Translations under genes and position numbers: made by a program
Part shown: piece after piece, positions 28,552 to 37,935 of the stretch
Layout of the letters: the number at the start of each line of letters is the position of its first letter
How positions within the stretch are numbered: position 1 is the first letter of the stretch
Assembly: GCF_009755605.1 (NCBI RefSeq)
Contig: NZ_WPNZ01000007.1
Coordinates: 1 to 64,000 of the forward strand
Source of the DNA: Streptomyces typhae
Lineage (GTDB): Bacteria > Actinomycetota > Actinomycetes > Streptomycetales > Streptomycetaceae
DNA length: 64,000 nt
Direction of reading: 5' to 3'
The notes under the pieces: model-generated
The model's input: the letters and a program-made list of their open reading frames with translations, nothing else
The model's database searches: none
Told to the model about the DNA's origin: nothing

Positions 28552-30000
28552 GTGACCGACACCGCGCGCACGCCGTCCGAGCCGGGTGACCACCCGCGCT
28601 CGGACCCGTCCGGCGCGGCCGCGGACGCGGAAGCGCGGGACGGCACCGCAGAGGCTCCGGGCGGTACCGCGGAGGCGCCGGACGCTACCGCTGAGGCGCC
28701 GGACGGCACCGCGTACGCCCCGGGCGCGGGCGCGAGCCCCACGGGCCTCGGTTCGCGGCGGCGCAGGCTGCGCTGGCTGCGGTACGCGGCGGTGGTGACC
28801 GCCGTCCTGGTGCTCGCGGCGGGCGGCCTCGGCTGGGCCGCGTACACCAAGCTCCAGGGGAACATCACCAGGGACACCGGCACGGCCGCCGAGCTGGCCC
28901 GCTACGAGAAGGAGCGGCCGACGCCGCTGGTGCACGACGCGCAGAACATCCTGCTCATCGGCTCCGACTCGCGCTCGGGCCCCGGCAACCGCAAGTACGG
29001 CCGCGATCCCGGCACCCAGCGCTCGGACACCACGATCCTGCTGCACCTGGCCGCCGACCGGCAGAGCGCCACCGCGGTGTCGCTGCCGCGCGACCTGATG
29101 GTGGACATCCCCGGCTGCCGCCGTCCGGACGGCTCCCGCACCCGCGCCCAATTCGCCCAGTTCAACTGGGCGTTCGAATTCGGCGGCACGGCCTGCACGA
29201 TCCGTACGGTGGAGAAGCTCACCGACATCCGCGTCGACCACCACATGGTGGTGGACTTCGCCGGGTTCAAGGGCATGGTGGACGCCGTCGACGGTGTCCA
29301 GGTCTGCCTGAAGGAGCCCATGGAGGACGCCGCCGCCAAGATCCGGCTGCCCGCCGGGCCGCAGACCCTCGACGGCGAGCAGGCCCTCGGCTACGTGCGC
29401 GCCCGCAAATCCCTCGGCGACGGCAGCGACACCGACCGCATGGACCGGCAGCAGGAGTTCCTGGCCGCGCTCGTCAACAAGGTGCGCAGCAATGACGTCC
29501 TGCTCAATCCGGCGAAGCTCTATCCCGTTCTCGACGCGGCCACGTCGTCCCTGACGACGGACCCCGGACTCGCGAGTTTGCGCGGTTTGTACGAACTGGT
29601 GCGCGGGATGCGCACTATCCCCACAGAGCGGGTGCAATTCCTCACCGTGCCCCGGCGTTCCTACACCTACGACGCGAATCGCGACGAGTTGGTCGAGCCC
29701 GCCGCCGACGCGCTGTTCTCCCGGCTGCGCAAGGACGAGCCGGTCGAGGTGGCGCGCGCGGCCGGCGCCGCGGACCGCGAGGGCGCGGCCGACGACCCGT
29801 ACGGGGACGGCTCCGAAGACACGTACGAAGAAGGGGAGTCGGGCGCCGCGGACGGCGAGGACGGGGGCGGGTCCGGCGACTCGGGCGAGCCCGGCGACTC
29901 GGGCGACGACACGGACGAGAAGCCCGACGACCCCACCCATGTGCCGAGTCCGGCACCCACATTCCGGGGCAACACGGCCGACCGGTCCTCCTGCAAGTAA
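28552..30000 (+). CDS. LytR-CpsA-Psr (LCP) family protein 1
   Basis: LCP proteins are membrane-anchored phosphotransferases that attach wall teichoic acids or other glycopolymers to peptidoglycan. About 482 residues. The N-terminus is a cytoplasmic low-complexity stretch with repeated TAEAPD/TAEAPG units, then one membrane helix (about 78-98). The LCP domain follows with NILLIGSDSRSGPGN, RSDTTILLHLAAD, SLPRDLMVDIPGC and LGYVRARKSLGDGSDTDRM, the conserved Asp/Arg residues for metal and pyrophosphate. It ends in an acidic Gly/Asp tail and lacks a LytR_C domain. I take GTG 28552, with GGTGGA seven bases upstream; GTG 28540 is the alternative. Confidence 0.9.
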   Translation: MTDTARTPSEPGDHPRSDPSGAAADAEARDGTAEAPGGTAEAPDATAEAPDGTAYAPGAGASPTGLGSRRRRLRWLRYAAVVTAVLVLAAGGLGWAAYTKLQGNITRDTGTAAELARYEKERPTPLVHDAQNILLIGSDSRSGPGNRKYGRDPGTQRSDTTILLHLAADRQSATAVSLPRDLMVDIPGCRRPDGSRTRAQFAQFNWAFEFGGTACTIRTVEKLTDIRVDHHMVVDFAGFKGMVDAVDGVQVCLKEPMEDAAAKIRLPAGPQTLDGEQALGYVRARKSLGDGSDTDRMDRQQEFLAALVNKVRSNDVLLNPAKLYPVLDAATSSLTTDPGLASLRGLYELVRGMRTIPTERVQFLTVPRRSYTYDANRDELVEPAADALFSRLRKDEPVEVARAAGAADREGAADDPYGDGSEDTYEEGESGAADGEDGGGSGDSGEPGDSGDDTDEKPDDPTHVPSPAPTFRGNTADRSSCK

Positions 30001-30237
30001 AGCGGGCATCTCCGGGGAAGGGCCGCTTCCCAAAGAAATTGCGTGGATTGCCCAGTTGTAGGGACCCGGATGGGCAGTGGAATTTGTCACCGGCGTCGTT
30101 GGACGCTGAACTGGGCGGATAGTGTGAGCCGATCCGGTGTTCCGGCCTCCTCGGCCGCGCACCGCTGTACGACTGACCGAGCGCCTTCTTGAGGGGGGTA
30201 AGGCGCCGCGTGGCCCTGACGGAGGACGCAAACAACC

Positions 30238-32166
30238 GTGGACGCGCAAGGCCGTGGGCGGGCCGATGACATCGACCCCGCAGACCAGTGGGTGCTCAAC
30301 CCGCAGACCGGCGACTACGAACTGCGACTGAGTCCCTCCGCAGGGCAGTCGACGCCGCCCGGAGTTCCCGGCCCCCGTGGCCGCGGAGCGTCCCGTCCCG
30401 ACCGGAACGGCGCGGGCCGCCCCGGTGGCAGGCGCGGCCGTGAGCCGGGCCCCGAGCAGGGGCGCGAGCGCGGTGGCGGCGCCCGTACCCGGGAGCAGGG
30501 TGGCGGGACCCGTGCCCGGGAGCAGGGCGGTGGCGGCCGGGGCCGGGAGCAGAGCCGCGGTCGTGAGCAGAGCGGCGGCCGGGAGCACGGTGGCCGGGGC
30601 CGCGAGCAGAGCGGCAGCCGGGAGCACGGTGGCCGGGAGCAGGTGCCGGGCCAGCGTCGGCGGCGAGCCGCGCCGCCGGAGGCGACGACGGGCGGGCGGC
30701 GCAAGCAGCGTCCCAAGAAGAAGACCACCGGAAAGCGGATCGCCGTCTGGTCGAGCGGCTCGGTGGCCTTCGTGGTCGTCGCCGCGGCCGTCGGTGGCTA
30801 TCTGTACTACCAGCACCTCAACGGCAACATCACGTCCGTCTCCGACGACGGCGCCGGCACCGGCGGGTTCAGCAAGGACCGCGCCATCAACATCCTGCTC
30901 GTCGGTACGGACAAGCGCAGCGGCAAGGGCAACGCGGGCTACGGCGACGAGGGCAGCGCCGGGCACGCGGACACCACGCTCCTGCTGCACGTCTCCAAGG
31001 ACCGCTCCAACGCGACCGCGCTGTCCATCCCGCGTGACATGATCACCGACATCCCGGACTGCCCCACCAAGCAGGACGACGGCTCCACCAAAGTCATCCC
31101 GGGCTCGCAGAACGTCCGCTTCAACGAGAGCCTCGGGCAGAACGACCGCACGCCGAGCTGCACGATGCGTACGGTCACGGAGATCACCGGCATAAAGCTG
31201 GACCACTTCATGGTGGCCGACTTCAACGCGGTCAAGACGCTGTCCAGCGCGGTCGACGGCGTGGACGTGTGTCTCGCCAAGGACATCGACGACCCTAAGT
31301 CGCATCTGAAGCTGCCCAAGGGCAAGCACACGATCGAGGGCGAGGAGGCGCTGGCGTTCGTCCGCACCCGGCACTCCGTGGGCACCGGCGGCGACCTGAG
31401 CCGGATCGAGCTGCAGCAGCAGTTCCTCAGCTCGCTGATGCGCAAGCTCAAGTCCGGGGGCACGCTGACCAGCCCGAAGAAGATGATAAGTCTGGCGGAG
31501 GCGGGCACGAAGGCGCTCACCGTCGACTCCAAGATCGCCGACATAATGAAACTCCGCGACCTGGGCATGGAGCTCGGCAAGCTCGACATGAAGAACCTGA
31601 CCTTCGCGACCATGCCCGTGATCGACAACCCCGCCGAGAAGGTCCACACCACGGTCGTCCTGAACCAGTCCAAGGCCGACGAGCTGTTCTCGATGATGCG
31701 CGAGGACGTGTCGCTGACCGAGGTCAAGAAGAAGGCGAAGCAGGAGAAGGCGGCGGTGGCCGCCCGGCTCAAGGGGCCCAAGTCCGACCCCTCCGAGGTG
31801 CGTGTCGACATCTACAACGGCAGCGGGAAGACGGGTGCCGCTCAGGCAACTCTCAGCTGGCTGCAGAACAATGAAGGTGTGACGAAGTCCAGCCAGCAGG
31901 GGAATGCGCCGCAGAACCTGGGCAAGACGTCCCTGGAGTACGGCGCCGACCAGGCCGACCAGGCCCGGCGGCTCGCCGAACTCATGGGGTTGCCCGGGGC
32001 CGCGCTGAAACAGGGGGAGAGCGAGAAGAACGACCAGGGGCTGCCCGCGATGGTGCTGACCCTTGGTGCGGACTTCAAGGGCGCGGGGGTGCCCATCACC
32101 GCTCCGTCGAAGGCGCCGAACGGCATCCAGAAGGTCGAAGCCGACAAATCCGTATGCGCCAAGTGA
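30238..32166 (+). CDS. LCP family protein 2 with LytR_C domain
   Basis: 642 residues from GTG 30238. The N-terminus begins with DPADQWVLNPQTGDYELRL, a short motif often found before LCP helices. It continues as a long Arg/Gly/Glu region with about ten GREQSGGREHGG-type repeats (about 65-135). A membrane helix (about 168-190) leads into the LCP domain: NILLVGTDKRSGKGN, HADTTLLLHVSKD, SIPRDMITDIPDC, ALAFVRTRHSVGTGGDLSRI. Residues about 530-640 form a LytR_C domain (VRVDIYNGSGKTGAAQATLS). Extracytoplasmic, likely a glycopolymer ligase. It is separated from LCP 1 by 237 bp, so it may have its own promoter. Confidence 0.92.
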   Translation: MDAQGRGRADDIDPADQWVLNPQTGDYELRLSPSAGQSTPPGVPGPRGRGASRPDRNGAGRPGGRRGREPGPEQGRERGGGARTREQGGGTRAREQGGGGRGREQSRGREQSGGREHGGRGREQSGSREHGGREQVPGQRRRRAAPPEATTGGRRKQRPKKKTTGKRIAVWSSGSVAFVVVAAAVGGYLYYQHLNGNITSVSDDGAGTGGFSKDRAINILLVGTDKRSGKGNAGYGDEGSAGHADTTLLLHVSKDRSNATALSIPRDMITDIPDCPTKQDDGSTKVIPGSQNVRFNESLGQNDRTPSCTMRTVTEITGIKLDHFMVADFNAVKTLSSAVDGVDVCLAKDIDDPKSHLKLPKGKHTIEGEEALAFVRTRHSVGTGGDLSRIELQQQFLSSLMRKLKSGGTLTSPKKMISLAEAGTKALTVDSKIADIMKLRDLGMELGKLDMKNLTFATMPVIDNPAEKVHTTVVLNQSKADELFSMMREDVSLTEVKKKAKQEKAAVAARLKGPKSDPSEVRVDIYNGSGKTGAAQATLSWLQNNEGVTKSSQQGNAPQNLGKTSLEYGADQADQARRLAELMGLPGAALKQGESEKNDQGLPAMVLTLGADFKGAGVPITAPSKAPNGIQKVEADKSVCAK

Positions 32167-32306
32167 CCTGAGACAGTTGTTTCACGTCTCACATGACGCC
32201 CCGCGTGGCGGCGGACCGGCGACCGCCGCCGCGTGGGGCGGCGGCGCCACGCCGCACGTCGCCGCGGGGCGGCCGCACTCGGGAAGCAGGGCGGGGAGGG
32301 ACTGGG

Positions 32307-34430
32307 ATGGGGCAGAGCAGTGTCCAGGGGGAGGAGGCGTCCGGTGGGACGACGGCACCGCCAGGCGGGGCGAAGACACGTGACAGCGGGGGGACGCCGG
32401 GCCAGGGGGTAGCGGCGCCGCGCGACGGCCGCCGGAAGCGGGGCGTGGGCGCCGAGGCGCAGGCGGGCAGGGCGCAGGCCCGAGCCGGCAAGGCCGGAGC
32501 CAGGGCAAGCGGCACGGCCCGGCCCGACACGGCCCAGGCCGAGGCAGGCAACGCGCAGGCCCTGACAGGCGCGCCGCGAGCAGGCACGCCGCGAGCAGGC
32601 GCGGCCACCGCCGAGGCGAGCAGCGAGGCGCAGACGGGCAAAGCCGCAGCCAACACGAGCAGCAAGGCACAGACGAGCAAAGCCGCAGCCGAGGCGAGCA
32701 GCAAGGCACAGGCGGGCAAAGCCGCAGCCAACACGAGCAGCAAGGCACAGAGGCGCTTGGTCAAGGCCAAGGCCGGGAACGCGCAGGAGCAGGCCGACAA
32801 GCCCGACGCCCGGCCCGGAACCGCGCGGGACCACGTCGACAAGGCCCAGGCCGCGCCCGGTGAAGGCGGGCGGGCCGGTAAAGGGGGCCGGGCCGGGCCT
32901 CCCGGCGCGGGCGGAGGCGGCGGCGGGGGCGACGGCAAGCCGCAGCGGGGCCGCAAGCGCCGGATACTGCGGTGGTCGGCGACGGTCCTGTCGGTCCTGA
33001 TACTCGGCACGGCCGCCGCCGGATACCTCTACTACCAGCACCTGAACGGCAACCTGGAGACGGACGACCTGAACCTGGGCGAGCACCGCGCGCCCGAGCC
33101 CACGCCGAACTCCGCCGGCCAGACCCCCCTGAACATCCTCCTGATCGGCTCCGACGCCCGCGACTCCAAGGAGAACCGGAAGCTCGGCGGCGCCAAGGAC
33201 ACCTTCGGCGGGCCCCCGCTCGCCGACGTGCAGATGCTCCTTCACCTCTCCGCGGACCGCAGCAACATGTCCGTCATCAGCATGCCGCGCGACACCCTCC
33301 TGACCATCCCCAAGTGCACGGACCCGGACGACGGCAAGGTCTACAAGGAGACCGGTCCGCGCATGATGACGAACGAGTCCCTGGGCCGCGGCGGCCCCGG
33401 CTGCACGGTCGCCACCTGGGAGAAGCTGACCAACATCCACATCAACCACTTCATGATGGTGGACTTCGCGGGCGTGGTGTCGATGGCGGACGCGATCGGC
33501 GGCGTACCCGTCTGCGTGGACAAGAACATCCACTCGCGCACCAGCGCGGGCAAGGGCTCGGGCCTGAAGCTGGAGAAGGGCACCACGAAGATCAAGGGCG
33601 AGCAGGCTCTGCAGTGGCTGCGCACCCGCTACGGCTTCGAGGACGGCAGCGACATAGCGCGCGCCAAGGCCCAGCACATGTACATGAACTCGCTGGTCCG
33701 CACGCTCCGCGAGAACACCGGCCTGACCAGCCCCAACCAGCTGCGCAAGCTCGCCGAGAACGCGACGCGGGCCCTGAAGGTCGACCCGGGTCTCGGCACC
33801 GTCATGAAGCTCTACGGCCTCGGCAACGAGCTGAAGAAGGTGTCGCCGGAGCGCACCACGATGACGACGATGCCGTTCGAGTACTCCGGTTCCCGGGTGG
33901 TGCCCAAGCCCGGCGACGCCGAGCAGCTCTTCCGTCTCGTACGGGACGACATCGCCCTGGACGGCAAGGACGAGCGCAAGCCCGCGAAGGAGAAGCTGTC
34001 GGACGACCCGGCGGCGCCGGACGACCGGATCGCGCTCCAGGTCCGCAACGGCACCCGCACGGCCACCGAGCCCCCGGTCAGCCGCCGTGCGAGCGATGTC
34101 GCCGAGCTGCTCGCCGAGAAGGGCTTCAAGCAGGCGGCCCCGGACCCGGCGTCGGCCCTGACCGAGGCCAGGACCGTCGTCCGCTATCCGAGCCTGGAGC
34201 TGGAGGGCGACGCGCAGCGCGTCGCCAAGTCCCTCGGGCTGCCGCTGAGCGCGGTGAAGAAGTCCACGGACGTCTCCGGCATCACGCTCGTCGTCGGCTC
34301 CGACTGGCGCGAGGGCGCCAAGCCGAAGAAGGCGAAGAAGGCGGACGACCGCACGCCCGAGTCGGCGGACGCCCTGAACGGCTCGGAGTCCAAGGCCTGC
34401 ATGAAGGTGGATCCGAACTTCACCTGGTAG
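32307..34430 (+). CDS. LCP family protein 3 with LytR_C domain and Ala-rich N-terminal repeats
   Basis: About 707 residues. I chose ATG 32307 (GGAGGG about seven bases upstream) over ATG 32193. The N-terminal 215 residues are Ala/Lys/Gly-rich and include 13-residue tandem repeats SSKAQTSKAAAEA / SSKAQAGKAAANT. The membrane helix (about 221-241) is followed by YYQHLNGN, identical to LCP 2, and an LCP domain: NILLIGSDARDSKEN, SADRSNMSVISMPRDTLLTI, ALQWLRTRYGFEDGSDIARA. A LytR_C domain (ALQVRNGTRTATEPPVS) ends the protein. Shared helix-proximal sequence suggests LCP 2 and 3 arose by duplication. Confidence 0.92.
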   Translation: MGQSSVQGEEASGGTTAPPGGAKTRDSGGTPGQGVAAPRDGRRKRGVGAEAQAGRAQARAGKAGARASGTARPDTAQAEAGNAQALTGAPRAGTPRAGAATAEASSEAQTGKAAANTSSKAQTSKAAAEASSKAQAGKAAANTSSKAQRRLVKAKAGNAQEQADKPDARPGTARDHVDKAQAAPGEGGRAGKGGRAGPPGAGGGGGGGDGKPQRGRKRRILRWSATVLSVLILGTAAAGYLYYQHLNGNLETDDLNLGEHRAPEPTPNSAGQTPLNILLIGSDARDSKENRKLGGAKDTFGGPPLADVQMLLHLSADRSNMSVISMPRDTLLTIPKCTDPDDGKVYKETGPRMMTNESLGRGGPGCTVATWEKLTNIHINHFMMVDFAGVVSMADAIGGVPVCVDKNIHSRTSAGKGSGLKLEKGTTKIKGEQALQWLRTRYGFEDGSDIARAKAQHMYMNSLVRTLRENTGLTSPNQLRKLAENATRALKVDPGLGTVMKLYGLGNELKKVSPERTTMTTMPFEYSGSRVVPKPGDAEQLFRLVRDDIALDGKDERKPAKEKLSDDPAAPDDRIALQVRNGTRTATEPPVSRRASDVAELLAEKGFKQAAPDPASALTEARTVVRYPSLELEGDAQRVAKSLGLPLSAVKKSTDVSGITLVVGSDWREGAKPKKAKKADDRTPESADALNGSESKACMKVDPNFTW
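32619..32750 (+). repeat. In-frame 39-bp tandem repeats in LCP 3
   Basis: Three full and one partial copy of a 39-bp unit encoding SSKAQAGKAAANT-type peptides in the predicted cytoplasmic N-terminus of LCP 3. The repeats keep the reading frame. Confidence 0.85.
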
Positions 34431-34507
34431 CCGAGCGGCTCAACCGGTGGCTGGGCGGCGCGGCGAGTGGCCGAGCGGCGCGGCGGCGCCCGGGAGGCCG
34501 TGCCGGT

Positions 34508-35539
34508 TCAGGCCTCCTGGGTCTCCCCCATGACCGCCGGGCGCCGCGAGGCGATGACCTTCCTGGCCAGCGAGCGCGGGCTGGTGAGGAAGCCCCAGCC
34601 CCACGACATGTGCATCGTCGCGAGTGCGAGGGGGATCTGGAACCGCGCCTTCAGGGGCAGCCCCCTGCCCGCGGGGACGGAGCCCGCGGCGATCGCGGCG
34701 AGATAGCCGCCGGGCACGACGAAGCCGAACGGCGTCACCAGGGCGCCGGCGACCACGCCCGCGGCGATCGCGCAGACGGCGACCGGCGGCGCGAGGTAGC
34801 GCAGGTTGATCGAGCCCTGGTGGTAGCGGGCCACGACGTGGCGCCAGCGGCCGTAGTCCTTGTACTGCTTGGCGAGCGCCTTGACGCTCGGCCGCGGCCG
34901 GTAGGAGACCTTCAGCTCGGGCGAGAACCAGATGAGGCCGCCGGCCTCCCTGATCCGGAAGTTCAGCTCCCAGTCCTGGGCGCGGATGAACTCCTCGTTG
35001 TACCCGCCCTGCTGTTCGAGGGCCTCGCGCCGGAACACGCCCAAATAGACCGTCTCGGCCTGCTGCGCGGCGCCGCCGGTGTGGAAGGCGGCGTTGCCCA
35101 CGCCGATCTTCGACGTCATGGCGGCGGCGACCGCGTGCTCCCAGTCGTTCTGGCCCTCGGCGTGCATGATGCCGCCGACGTTCATCGCGCCGGTCTCCTG
35201 AAGGAGACGGACGGCGGTGGTGATGTAACCCGGCGAGAGCGCGGCGTGGCCGTCGACGCGTACCACGATCGGGTGACGTGAGGCCTTGATCGCGGCGTTC
35301 AGCGCGGCCGGTGTGCGGCCCGTGGGGTTGGGCACCGTGTGCACCCGGGAGTCCTCCGCGACCAGCGCGGCAGCGATCTCGTCCGTGCGGTCGGTGGAGG
35401 GGCCGAGCGCGACGACGACCTCCATCTCGCCCGCGTACTCCTGCTGGAGGATCGCGTGCACTGCTTCACGCAGGTGCCGCTCCTCGTTCAGGACCGGCAT
35501 GATCACGGATACGGCGGGGGGATGCACGTCGGACTTCAA
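34508..35539 (-). CDS. Family 2 glycosyltransferase
   Basis: About 343 residues. The GT-A domain shows VSVIMPVLNEERHLREAV, EVVVALGPSTDRTDEIAA, VVRVDGHAALSPGYI (DxD-type loop) and EEFIRAQDWELNFRIREAGG, followed by two or three C-terminal hydrophobic helices (VAVCAIAAGVVAGALVTPF and neighbours). It is probably a membrane-associated transferase for a surface polysaccharide. I prefer a TTG start at 35539, with AAAAGGAC upstream, to GTG 35605, which lacks a ribosome site. It is flanked by LCP genes and divergent from LCP 4, so its product may be substrate for those ligases. Confidence 0.85.
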   Translation of the reverse strand: MKSDVHPPAVSVIMPVLNEERHLREAVHAILQQEYAGEMEVVVALGPSTDRTDEIAAALVAEDSRVHTVPNPTGRTPAALNAAIKASRHPIVVRVDGHAALSPGYITTAVRLLQETGAMNVGGIMHAEGQNDWEHAVAAAMTSKIGVGNAAFHTGGAAQQAETVYLGVFRREALEQQGGYNEEFIRAQDWELNFRIREAGGLIWFSPELKVSYRPRPSVKALAKQYKDYGRWRHVVARYHQGSINLRYLAPPVAVCAIAAGVVAGALVTPFGFVVPGGYLAAIAAGSVPAGRGLPLKARFQIPLALATMHMSWGWGFLTSPRSLARKVIASRRPAVMGETQEA

Positions 35540-35736
35540 CTGTGCGGCGTCCTTTTCATCGCTCGGCCGGGGGTCCAGGGGCTGTCTCCCGGGGAAATGC
35601 AGCACCGGGCGTCACGTTACCGCGAACGGGGGACATGGGCGCGCGCCGTCCTGGTCCTGCCCGGTGCGGAGATCGTATGGGCCTACGGTTCTGGGGTGCC
35701 CCGCCCAGGACGACGACCGCGGAGGTGTCCTCGCAC

Positions 35737-37230
35737 GTGCCCACACCGCCCCGCCACCCCGCCGCCCCGCCGCGTCCTCCGCGCCCGCCGCAGCCTCAGG
35801 GCCCCCCGGCGGCTCAGCGGCCGGCGGGCCGGGTACGGCAGCGGCCGCGCTGGGCCTCGCGGGCCGTGACGGCGCTGTCCGTGGGGGTGCTCGCCGCCGC
35901 CGGCATCGGGCACTCCGTCGTCAACGGCCTGGAGACCGGCATCGGCCGTGTCGACGCCTTCAAGGACATGAAGAACAGGCCCGCGTCGGGCAACGGCATG
36001 AACGTCCTGCTCGTGGGCACCGACGGGCGCGAGAAGATCAGCCGCGAGGAGCGCGACAAGTACCGCCTGGGCGGCGCTCCCTGCCACTGCACGGACACGA
36101 TCATGATCGTGCACATCTCGGAGGACCGGGACCGGGCGAGCGTCGTCAGCCTCCCCCGGGACAGCTACGCCGAGATGCCCGAGCACGTGGACCGCAACTC
36201 CCGCAAGCACCACCGGGCGCACCCCGTGAAGCTGAACGCGGCGTACGCGGAGGGCGGCCCGAATCTGACCGTGCGCACGGTCGAGAACATGACGAAGGTG
36301 AAGATCGACCACTATCTGGAGGTCGACTTCACCAGCTTCATGAAGACCGTGGACGTCCTCGGCGGTGTCGAGATCTGCACATCGCGCGCCCTGAAGGACC
36401 ACAACACCGGCCTGGACCTGGCCGTCGGCACCCATGAGCTGAACGGCGGCCAGGCCCTCCAGTACGTGCGCTCTCGGTACGTCGACGCGGCCGCCGACCT
36501 GGGCCGGGTCCAGCGCCAGCAGCGCTTCCTCGCGGCGCTCATCGCGAAGACGACGAGCAGCGGCGTACTGCTGAATCCGGTCAAGTTCCGTGACGTCGCC
36601 GGGACCCTTCTGGAGTCGGTGCGGGCCGACGAGGGCTTCGGGACGACCGAGATGCTGACCCTCGGGCGTGCGATGCGGAACTTCTCGCCGTCGTCGTCGG
36701 AGTTCACGACCGTGCCGATCGGGAAGATGGGCTACCGCGTGCCGGGCATCGGCTCGACCCTGAAGTGGGACGAGGCGAAGTCCCGGAAGCTGTTCCAGGC
36801 GCTGCGCGACGACAAGCCGCTCGCCGGGCAGCGCGCCAGGCGCAAGGCCGTGAGCGTGCCGGTGTCGCCGCAGCAGATCCGGGTGCAGGTGGACAACGGG
36901 ACGGCGACGCCGGACCTCGGCAAGCGGGTCGACGGGGCGCTGCGCGCCGCCGGGTTCCGTACGACGGGGACGCCGGGGCCCGTCGGGCTCGCGCCCGGGG
37001 CGCCGCCCGCCGCCCGGACCGTGGTCGCCTTCGACCCGCGCTGGGACCGCTCGGCGAAGTCCCTCGCGACGGCGCTCCCCGGCTGCGCGATGCGCCCTGT
37101 CTCCGGGCTCGGCCCGGTGCTCAAGGTCGTCGCCGGTACGGATTTCCGCTCCGTGCGGGCCGTACGCGCCGAGGACGCCTTCCAGGGGGAGTTCGGCGCC
37201 GTGACCGGCGACCAGGTGGTGTGCCCCTGA
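35737..37230 (+). CDS. LCP family protein 4 with LytR_C domain
   Basis: About 497 residues from GTG 35737 (GGAGG ten bases upstream); ATG 35677 is possible but would add residues encoded by likely promoter DNA. A Pro-rich N-terminus precedes a membrane helix (about 42-62). The LCP domain contains NVLLVGTDGREKISREE, HCTDTIMIVHISED, VVSLPRDSYAEMP and ALQYVRSRYVDAAADLGRV. The C-terminal LytR_C-like region begins QQIRVQVDNGTATPDLG and ends with DQVVCP. The HKHHRAHPVKLNAAYAEGG stretch groups it with LCP 5 rather than LCP 1-3. It is divergent from the glycosyltransferase gene. Confidence 0.9.
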   Translation: MPTPPRHPAAPPRPPRPPQPQGPPAAQRPAGRVRQRPRWASRAVTALSVGVLAAAGIGHSVVNGLETGIGRVDAFKDMKNRPASGNGMNVLLVGTDGREKISREERDKYRLGGAPCHCTDTIMIVHISEDRDRASVVSLPRDSYAEMPEHVDRNSRKHHRAHPVKLNAAYAEGGPNLTVRTVENMTKVKIDHYLEVDFTSFMKTVDVLGGVEICTSRALKDHNTGLDLAVGTHELNGGQALQYVRSRYVDAAADLGRVQRQQRFLAALIAKTTSSGVLLNPVKFRDVAGTLLESVRADEGFGTTEMLTLGRAMRNFSPSSSEFTTVPIGKMGYRVPGIGSTLKWDEAKSRKLFQALRDDKPLAGQRARRKAVSVPVSPQQIRVQVDNGTATPDLGKRVDGALRAAGFRTTGTPGPVGLAPGAPPAARTVVAFDPRWDRSAKSLATALPGCAMRPVSGLGPVLKVVAGTDFRSVRAVRAEDAFQGEFGAVTGDQVVCP

Positions 37231-37258
37231 CGGGGCGCCCCCCTGACGGGGCGGTCCG

Positions 37259-37807
37259 TCAGTCGTCGAAGCCCTCCGCGGCGCGGGACTCGCGGAGCTC
37301 CTTGATGGCGCGCCGCCTGGCAAGGCGGTGTGTGCGGCGGATCTGGGCCTCCTGGCTGCGCCGCCGGTCCCGGTCGGTCTCCGGCAGCACCGGCGGTACG
37401 AGCCGGGGCTTGCCGTCGGCGTCGACGGCGGCGAAGACCAGGTAGGCCGACCCCACCTGCTGGGCGGGCGTGGACTCGTTCCAGCGCTCGGCGAGGACCC
37501 GTACACCGACCTCCATGGAGGTCCGCCCGGTCCAGTTGACCTGGGCTTTCACATGGACGAGGTCACCCACGCGGACGGGCTCCAGGAAGGCCATCTCGTC
37601 CATGGAAGCGGTCACCGCGGGACCGCCGGAGTGGCGCCCGGCGACGGCTCCGGCCGCGTCGTCCACCAGTTTCATGATCACGCCGCCGTGCACCGTCCCG
37701 AGGAGGTTGGTGTCGGCGTGCGTCATGATGTGGCTCAAAGTGGTGCGGGACGCCGAGGTCGGCTTGCCCGGAATCGCTGATTCCGTGCCGGGGGCCAGGT
37801 CTGTCAT
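37259..37807 (-). CDS. Acyl-CoA thioesterase (hotdog fold)
   Basis: Hydrolyses acyl-CoA to free acid and CoA; cytosolic. 182 residues with the family signature HADTNLLGTVHGGVIMKLVD (about 27-46), where the Asn/Asp and HGG region form the active site. PVRVGDLVHVKAQVNWTGRTSMEVGVRV follows, and a basic C-terminal tail RRTHRLARRRAIKELRES. It starts at ATG 37807. It converges with LCP 4, with a CTGACGG/CCGTCAG stem (about 37243-37262) overlapping the two ends. Confidence 0.9.
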   Translation of the reverse strand: MTDLAPGTESAIPGKPTSASRTTLSHIMTHADTNLLGTVHGGVIMKLVDDAAGAVAGRHSGGPAVTASMDEMAFLEPVRVGDLVHVKAQVNWTGRTSMEVGVRVLAERWNESTPAQQVGSAYLVFAAVDADGKPRLVPPVLPETDRDRRRSQEAQIRRTHRLARRRAIKELRESRAAEGFDD

Positions 37808-37935
37808 GCACTCCACCTTATGTCGGCCCTTCCCCGAACCCCTGTCCGGCACTTTGCATCAGCTCTGCAACAGCACTGACCCGAAACAACGCCCTCCCTG
37901 TGAGGCGCGGGGTACGGCACTGCACACTAAGCCAC